Translations under genes and position numbers: made by a program
Shown here: positions 33,655 to 37,158 of the stretch, piece by piece
How positions within the stretch are numbered: the stretch's first letter is position 1
How the letters are laid out: each line of letters starts with the position of its first letter
DNA from: Acetobacter fallax
GTDB taxonomy: Bacteria; Pseudomonadota; Alphaproteobacteria; Acetobacterales; Acetobacteraceae
Direction: 5' to 3'
Assembly: GCF_011516735.1 (NCBI RefSeq)
Contig: NZ_WOSX01000034.1
Span: 1-37,158 of the forward strand
Length of the DNA: 37,158 nucleotides
The notes under the pieces: generated by a model
Told to the model about the DNA's origin: nothing
The model's database searches: none
What the model saw: only the letters and a program-made list of their open reading frames with translations

Positions 33655-35238
33655 TTATTCGCTGCGCACTTCTTGCGTGTTGACGAGAACAGTCAGAAAC
33701 TCCGCTTCAGAGAAAGTCGTTGTCCGCACGGCTTTCCACAGGACGAACCCGTCGGTCCGGACGAGAACGGCCCCGCTTGCGGAAATCCCGTAGGAGGCCT
33801 GAAACACGGCGTCGGGATCGTCTGCGTCACGCCCCACGACATGACAGGAGATCGGAACACCCCGCGTGCTGCATGAAACCTCCGCTTCCCGACACCAGTC
33901 TGCCGCATCTGCCCCCGCCAGCAGCACCAGTCCGTCGCCGAACAGATCGAGGCTGGAGAGACGCACGCCGTGCCGATGCAGCCAGACATGCGGCGCGCGT
34001 GTTCCCGGCTCGGCATGGAGGTCGCGCGGCGGCACGGCGATCGGATTGGGTACGCTCCCGGCATGGGGCAGGATCGGATAGCGATACCCCATGCTGATCG
34101 TTTCCTCGTCCAGAACCGGCTGAAGCGCCTCAAGGGGAAGCCGGACGTCCGAACGCTGCGCCAGCCGGGCCGTGGCCTGAGCGACAACCATCTGGACCAC
34201 CGGCCCGCGCTCTGCTTCGTAAAGGTCGAGTAACGAGTCCGGTGCGTCGTGCCTGATCACGGAGACGAGCTTCAACGCCAGGTTATGGGCATCATGAATG
34301 CCGGTATTGGCCCCGAACCCACCCAGAGGCGGTGTGCTGTGAATGGCGTCACCAGCCAGAAAGACCCGACCTTTCCGGAAGCTGTCGGCATACCAGGACG
34401 ACAGACACCAGGGATGGATATCGACTACTTCGATCTGTTCTGGCAGCATTCCAAGGCAGGAGGCCGCAAGCGACCGGCAGTTTTCCGGCGTAAAGCGCAC
34501 AGCATCGTCCGCGTCCATCGGGTCGTACTCGACGCTCAGGACGACCGAGGTGAGATCGGTGCTCCAGGACAGGAAGGCATTGATCTCGGCCTGCCGCACC
34601 CATGCAAAGCTGAGGGGCCGCCCGCGCAGAGCGTCGCGAATGTCGCAACGGAGCGTAATGCTCATGGATTGGACGAGATCACCCAGCCCTTCGGTCTGGA
34701 TGCCGAGACGATCACGTACCATACTCCGATTGCCGTCGCATCCGATCACGTAATCGGCGTGGAGCGTGGTTTCGGTCCCGTCGCCGGACCTGACCGTCGC
34801 GATCGCGCCATCAGGATACGGGTCGAGCGCCGTCAGCGCATGATCGAAGAAGAGACGCGCCCCCAGACGCTGCGCCGTGTCCCGCACGATGCACTCCAGA
34901 TCCTGCTGCTTGATGGACGAGGCCACGCAGGGCGAAGCCGCCGTCCCTTCAATGGCCGGAAGCGTCCAGCGGCGAATTTCCTCTCTTGCCAGGGAGTGGA
35001 CGATCGCGGCATCGGTCAGCATGCCGGAAGGCGTTGCGATCTCCGGCTCGATGGCGAGCGAACGATAGAGTTCGATCGTTCGCGGATAGAAAAACTTCGC
35101 ACGCAGACGTTTCGACGGCGATGAGCGCCGTTCGACGAGTACGGCGTCCACGCCGTGTTTCGCAAGAAAGGCGGCAGCCGTCAGGCCAACGATGCCGCCA
35201 CCGACGACGAGAACCTTGCATGACGAGGGGATCGACAT
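33655..35238 (-). CDS. FAD-dependent aromatic monooxygenase
   Basis: This 527-residue class A flavoprotein hydroxylase has the dinucleotide motif VVGGGIVGLTAA (GxGxxG), the DG motif VIGCDGNRSMVR, and the GD motif FLAGDAIHSTPPLGGFGAN. A C-terminal thioredoxin-like domain (from about residue 400) is typical of the phenol hydroxylase/PheA-MhpA group. Such enzymes use NAD(P)H and O2 to hydroxylate aromatic or polyketide substrates. It starts next to its divergent MarR regulator with an AAGGAG ribosome site. Its stop is one base from the copG stop, which marks a sharp edge of the transfer block. Confidence 0.92.
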   Translation of the reverse strand: MSIPSSCKVLVVGGGIVGLTAAAFLAKHGVDAVLVERRSSPSKRLRAKFFYPRTIELYRSLAIEPEIATPSGMLTDAAIVHSLAREEIRRWTLPAIEGTAASPCVASSIKQQDLECIVRDTAQRLGARLFFDHALTALDPYPDGAIATVRSGDGTETTLHADYVIGCDGNRSMVRDRLGIQTEGLGDLVQSMSITLRCDIRDALRGRPLSFAWVRQAEINAFLSWSTDLTSVVLSVEYDPMDADDAVRFTPENCRSLAASCLGMLPEQIEVVDIHPWCLSSWYADSFRKGRVFLAGDAIHSTPPLGGFGANTGIHDAHNLALKLVSVIRHDAPDSLLDLYEAERGPVVQMVVAQATARLAQRSDVRLPLEALQPVLDEETISMGYRYPILPHAGSVPNPIAVPPRDLHAEPGTRAPHVWLHRHGVRLSSLDLFGDGLVLLAGADAADWCREAEVSCSTRGVPISCHVVGRDADDPDAVFQASYGISASGAVLVRTDGFVLWKAVRTTTFSEAEFLTVLVNTQEVRSE

Positions 35239-35253
35239 GGCGTGCGTGACTCC

Positions 35254-35287
35254 TTAGAATATCTAACAAGATACTTAGGATATCTAA
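35254..35287. promoter_or_regulatory. Tandem MarR operators
   Basis: TTAGAATATCTAA (35254-35266) and TTAGGATATCTAA (35275-35287) are near-identical 13-bp sites with TTAGx and TCTAA arms around ATA. Their starts are 21 bp apart, two turns of DNA. They fill the divergent MarR/monooxygenase intergenic region, so MarR probably represses both genes by binding side by side on one face. Confidence 0.7.
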
Positions 35288-35292
35288 CCATT

Positions 35293-35745
35293 ATGCCCGA
35301 TAAGTCAAGCGACCGCTTTGCGCGCTACGTCCCGACGATCCAGCTTTTTGCGGCCCGGCTCGTGCTGTTCCACCAAAAAGTGGCCGAACGCCTTGGCCTG
35401 ACGGCAACCGAATTCAAATGCCTGCGGCTGATTGCGCTTCTGGGGCCGTTGCCGATGACCGCACTTGCACAGGAAGCAGGACTGCAACTCGGAACCGTGT
35501 CCGGGCTGATCGAAAAGATGGAGGCAGAGGGCCTAGTCGAGCGTGCTCGTGATCCATCTGACAGGCGGAAGGTTCTGCTGAAGGCGAGCCGCTCCATTTC
35601 GGAACAGGCATCCATGCTCTATCGGGAGTTAGGCGGTATGATGCGCCAGGAACTGGACGGTTACAGTGACAGCGAATTCGAACTCATCATGCGCTTCCTC
35701 ACCCGGACCGGCGAGGCGCTCGCAACGTCCATCAAGGCGCTTTGA
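35293..35745 (+). CDS. MarR family transcriptional regulator
   Basis: The 150-residue protein has the MarR winged helix (KVAERLGLTATEFKCLRLIALLG, MTALAQEAGLQLGTVSGLIEKMEAEGLVERARDPSDRRKVLL) flanked by helical dimerisation ends. I chose ATG 35293 because an upstream GTG at 35242 would put both operators inside the coding sequence. The ribosome site is weak (AGGA about 12 bases upstream). It is divergent from the FAD monooxygenase and probably responds to the substrate or product of that enzyme. Confidence 0.9.
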   Translation: MPDKSSDRFARYVPTIQLFAARLVLFHQKVAERLGLTATEFKCLRLIALLGPLPMTALAQEAGLQLGTVSGLIEKMEAEGLVERARDPSDRRKVLLKASRSISEQASMLYRELGGMMRQELDGYSDSEFELIMRFLTRTGEALATSIKAL

Positions 35746-35771
35746 ACCGAGAGGGGTAACCAAGGCTAGGC

Positions 35772-36565
35772 GGGATCGACATTCAGGATTCCCAAGAGGA
35801 AAGATGTCTGATTCATGAGGCTCGGTGTTGAGGCACGGAGCAGATGATGGGGATCAAGCGGTACGAGTTGAACGAGGCGCAGTGGGCGCGGATTGCGTTG
35901 CTGTTGCCTGGCAAGGCCAGGGACCCGGGGCGGACGGGATCGGATAACCGATTGTTCGTAAATGGATGTTTGCGGGTTTTGCGATCAGGCGCGCATTGGT
36001 GCGATCTGCCGGAGCGCTACGGTCGATGGAAAACGGTCCATCGCCGTTTCAGTAGATGGTGCCATGCCGGTGTTTGGGAGCGGGTGTTCGACACGCTCAC
36101 CGCCGACCGGGACAACACTTATCTCATGATCGACAGCACCATCGTTCGCGCCCACCAGCAGGCAGCGACCGGAAAAGGGGGGCCAAGGATCAGGCGCTGG
36201 GGCGCTCCCGAGGTGGATTGACGACCAAGATCCACATGCTGGCAGACACGTTCGGAAGGCCACTGCGTTTTCGCGTCACGCCCGGGCAGGCCAGCGACAT
36301 CACCTCAGCTCCGGATCTTCTGGAAGGCCAGAAGGCCGATGCCATACTTGCCGACAAAGCCTATGACAGCAATAACTTACGCGAGAAGATCACCGCTATG
36401 AAAGCAGAGGCGGTGATCCCGTCCAAGCGCAATCGCAAGGTCTTCATCCCGCACGACACCGCCATCTACAAGCACCGCAACCCGATACGATCGCCGCACT
36501 ATCCACTTTACCGGCTTCGTTCACCTCGCTGCCGCCATGATCTGGCTTCGATGAACGTCGATCCC
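35772..36565 (+). mobile_element. IS5 family (IS427-type) insertion sequence, defective
   Basis: Terminal inverted repeats GGGATCGACATTCA (35772-35785) and, on the other strand, GGGATCGACGTTCA (36552-36565) match at 13 of 14 bases and bracket the transposase gene, giving 794 bp. The outer bases may extend the repeats imperfectly. No clear target duplication was seen. The right repeat overlaps the original stop codon of the transposase. The element is probably about 50 bp shorter than its parent because of the deletion in the transposase. Confidence 0.75.
35844..36554 (+). pseudogene. IS5/IS427-type transposase, frameshifted and deleted
   Basis: The first frame (35844-36221) encodes the N-terminal part, with the first catalytic Asp in LMIDSTIVRAH. 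At A4G6 (36173-36182) a -1 shift joins it to AKDQALGRSRGGLTTKIH; this is the normal programmed frameshift of the IS427 group. The second Asp is in ADKAYDSN. After KHRN (ending near 36481) the expected IERCFN segment with the catalytic Glu is missing, and the end (RTIHFTGFVHLAAAMIWLR) continues in another frame. About 50 bp were lost, so the DDE triad is incomplete and the enzyme should be dead. Confidence 0.85.
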
Positions 36566-36677
36566 TCCCAGAGGTATACTCGGCGATACCCGCAAATGCC
36601 GTGGCCAGATTTCCCGTGAAACCTAACGTTCACGGCCCTTTGCCGACCGATCAAAGTTTAAACGTGTGATTGGCATT

Positions 36678-36944
36678 TTAGACGGCAATGTGGAGAGAAT
36701 GTCGGTGTCGGCCAGACCGTGCCCCCGCAACCAACGACGCTTGCGAATGACCATTCGCCACATTTCGCCGGGATCGTAGTGTGCGGTTCCCCGCAACCAT
36801 CTGAACTTGCGATACGAACGCATCGAGAACGCCTCTGTCCGGATGGACCGTGGCGTTTTTCTTGTGCGCCGCAAACGACAGGATCGCGGCTAGATCGCCG
36901 CGCAGGATGATCGCCAGTTCGCCATCGGCTGACTGAAGCGTGAT
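36678..36944 (-). pseudogene. Serine recombinase C-terminal remnant
   Basis: A minus-strand frame of 88 codons without a start encodes ADGELAIILRGDLAAILSFAA followed by VLDAFVSQVQMVAG and a stop at 36678. ELAIxLRGDLAAIL and the SQVxMVAG sequence are typical of the C-terminal end of large serine recombinases. It differs from the intact recombinase at 22831, which ends differently, so it is not a copy of it. The frame is cut exactly at the 101-bp element (36947). The rest of the gene is absent. Confidence 0.6.
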
Positions 36945-36946
36945 CT

Positions 36947-37047
36947 GGAGGGTTCTAAAAACCCTCCTTTTTCGATCACAGCAGAGTCATAACTCATTGA
37001 TATTGCGCATTACACAAAAGCTTGGATAGGGGTTTTTCGAACCCTCC
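36947..37047. mobile_element. 101-bp element with inverted ends (MITE-like)
   Basis: GGAGGGTTCTAAAAACCC at the left end and, on the other strand, GGAGGGTTCGAAAAACCC at the right end match at 17 of 18 bases and enclose 101 bp with no gene of its own. It separates two broken genes. No exact target duplication is visible. The left end by itself (GGAGGGTT, AACCCTCC, TTTTT at 36947-36972) could also fold as a rho-independent terminator. Confidence 0.55.
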
Positions 37048-37158
37048 ACCTGTTCGATCGGGTTTAGGTCTGGCGAATATTTTGGCAGGAGGATCAGGCG
37101 CGCGCCGACCTGTCGGATAGCTACCCGTGCTGCCTTGTTCTTGTGGCTGCCGAGGTTG
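36987..37158 (-). pseudogene. IS630 family transposase, C-terminal part, runs off the window
   Basis: Reading the minus strand from the window end: NLGSHKNKAARVAIRQVGA, then LPKYSPDLNPIEQ, which is the conserved catalytic-core end of IS630/Tc1-type transposases (the Glu of the DDE triad is in NPIEQ). After IEQV the frame enters the 101-bp element and stops at 36987, so the last part (the usual FAKLKxLLRKA region) is missing. The upstream part lies beyond the window. The remnant is likely inactive. Confidence 0.85.

Noticed and set aside
36623..36874. An 83-codon minus-strand frame with a start codon
   Set aside because: A neighbouring frame on the same strand carries the recognisable recombinase C-terminal sequence, so this one is its shadow.
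36947..36972. Rho-independent terminator GGAGGGTT-AACCCTCC-TTTTT
   Set aside because: It folds well, but it is also the left end of the 101-bp element whose right end repeats the sequence in inverted form. No intact gene ends here, so I do not list it as a separate terminator.
1..37158. The window as a closed circular plasmid
   Set aside because: Joining the right end to the left end does not continue the IS630 transposase: a stop codon comes two codons upstream of NLGSH. The window is therefore probably a slice of a larger molecule.
1..37158. CRISPR arrays, rRNA genes, riboswitches
   Set aside because: No regularly spaced repeats, rRNA-like sequence or recognisable riboswitch core was seen on either strand.

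Overview
The window looks like part of a conjugative accessory element (integrative element or plasmid) from an alphaproteobacterium, most likely an acetic acid bacterium (Acetobacteraceae). The reasons are the P-type trb operon ending in a DUF2274 gene, a DUF2840 gene followed by a relaxase of the DUF3363 type, a short SRAP peptidase next to a UvrD-like helicase, mostly high GC, and many transposon relics. The species is inferred and cannot be proven from the sequence alone.

Layout. 1-2439: a UvrD-like helicase cut inside motif III, an intact SRAP peptidase, and an internally deleted HU-like gene. 2440-11751: trbB-C-D-E-J-K-L-F-G-I plus a DUF2274 gene, a tightly overlapping operon for a conjugative type IV secretion system. 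11705-22717: cargo made of oxidoreductases paired with regulators. It holds a four-gene reductase operon (SDR, SRPBCC, SDR, AKR) under a TetR regulator with a divergent MFS pump, an NmrA-like gene divergent from one LysR, an SDR divergent from another LysR, and a haloacetate-dehalogenase-like hydrolase. 22831-29365: a large serine recombinase, a ccdAB toxin-antitoxin pair with a clear double-palindrome operator, two unrecognised small genes, a secreted serine hydrolase coupled to a small DUF4431-like secreted protein (visibly more AT-rich), and a second MFS transporter. 29733-33653: the mobilisation block (DUF2840, a candidate oriT, relaxase, CopG-type regulator). 33655-35745: an FAD aromatic monooxygenase divergent from a MarR regulator with two tandem operators. 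35772-37158: a graveyard of mobile elements: an IS5/IS427-type element with a deleted catalytic region, a serine recombinase tail, a 101-bp element with inverted ends, and an IS630 transposase tail running off the window.

How it fits together. The trb genes would build the mating channel and the relaxase would process oriT. The parts of the transfer region are separated by about 18 kb of cargo, and no coupling protein (TraG/VirD4) or TraF peptidase is visible, so self-transfer from this window alone is doubtful. The cargo theme is repeated: a NAD(P)H or FAD oxidoreductase next to its own LysR, TetR or MarR regulator, sometimes with an efflux pump. That suggests inducible handling of reactive or aromatic small molecules. 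I found no CRISPR array, rRNA or tRNA gene. The least explained part is the AT-rich stretch at 25.3-27.6 kb.
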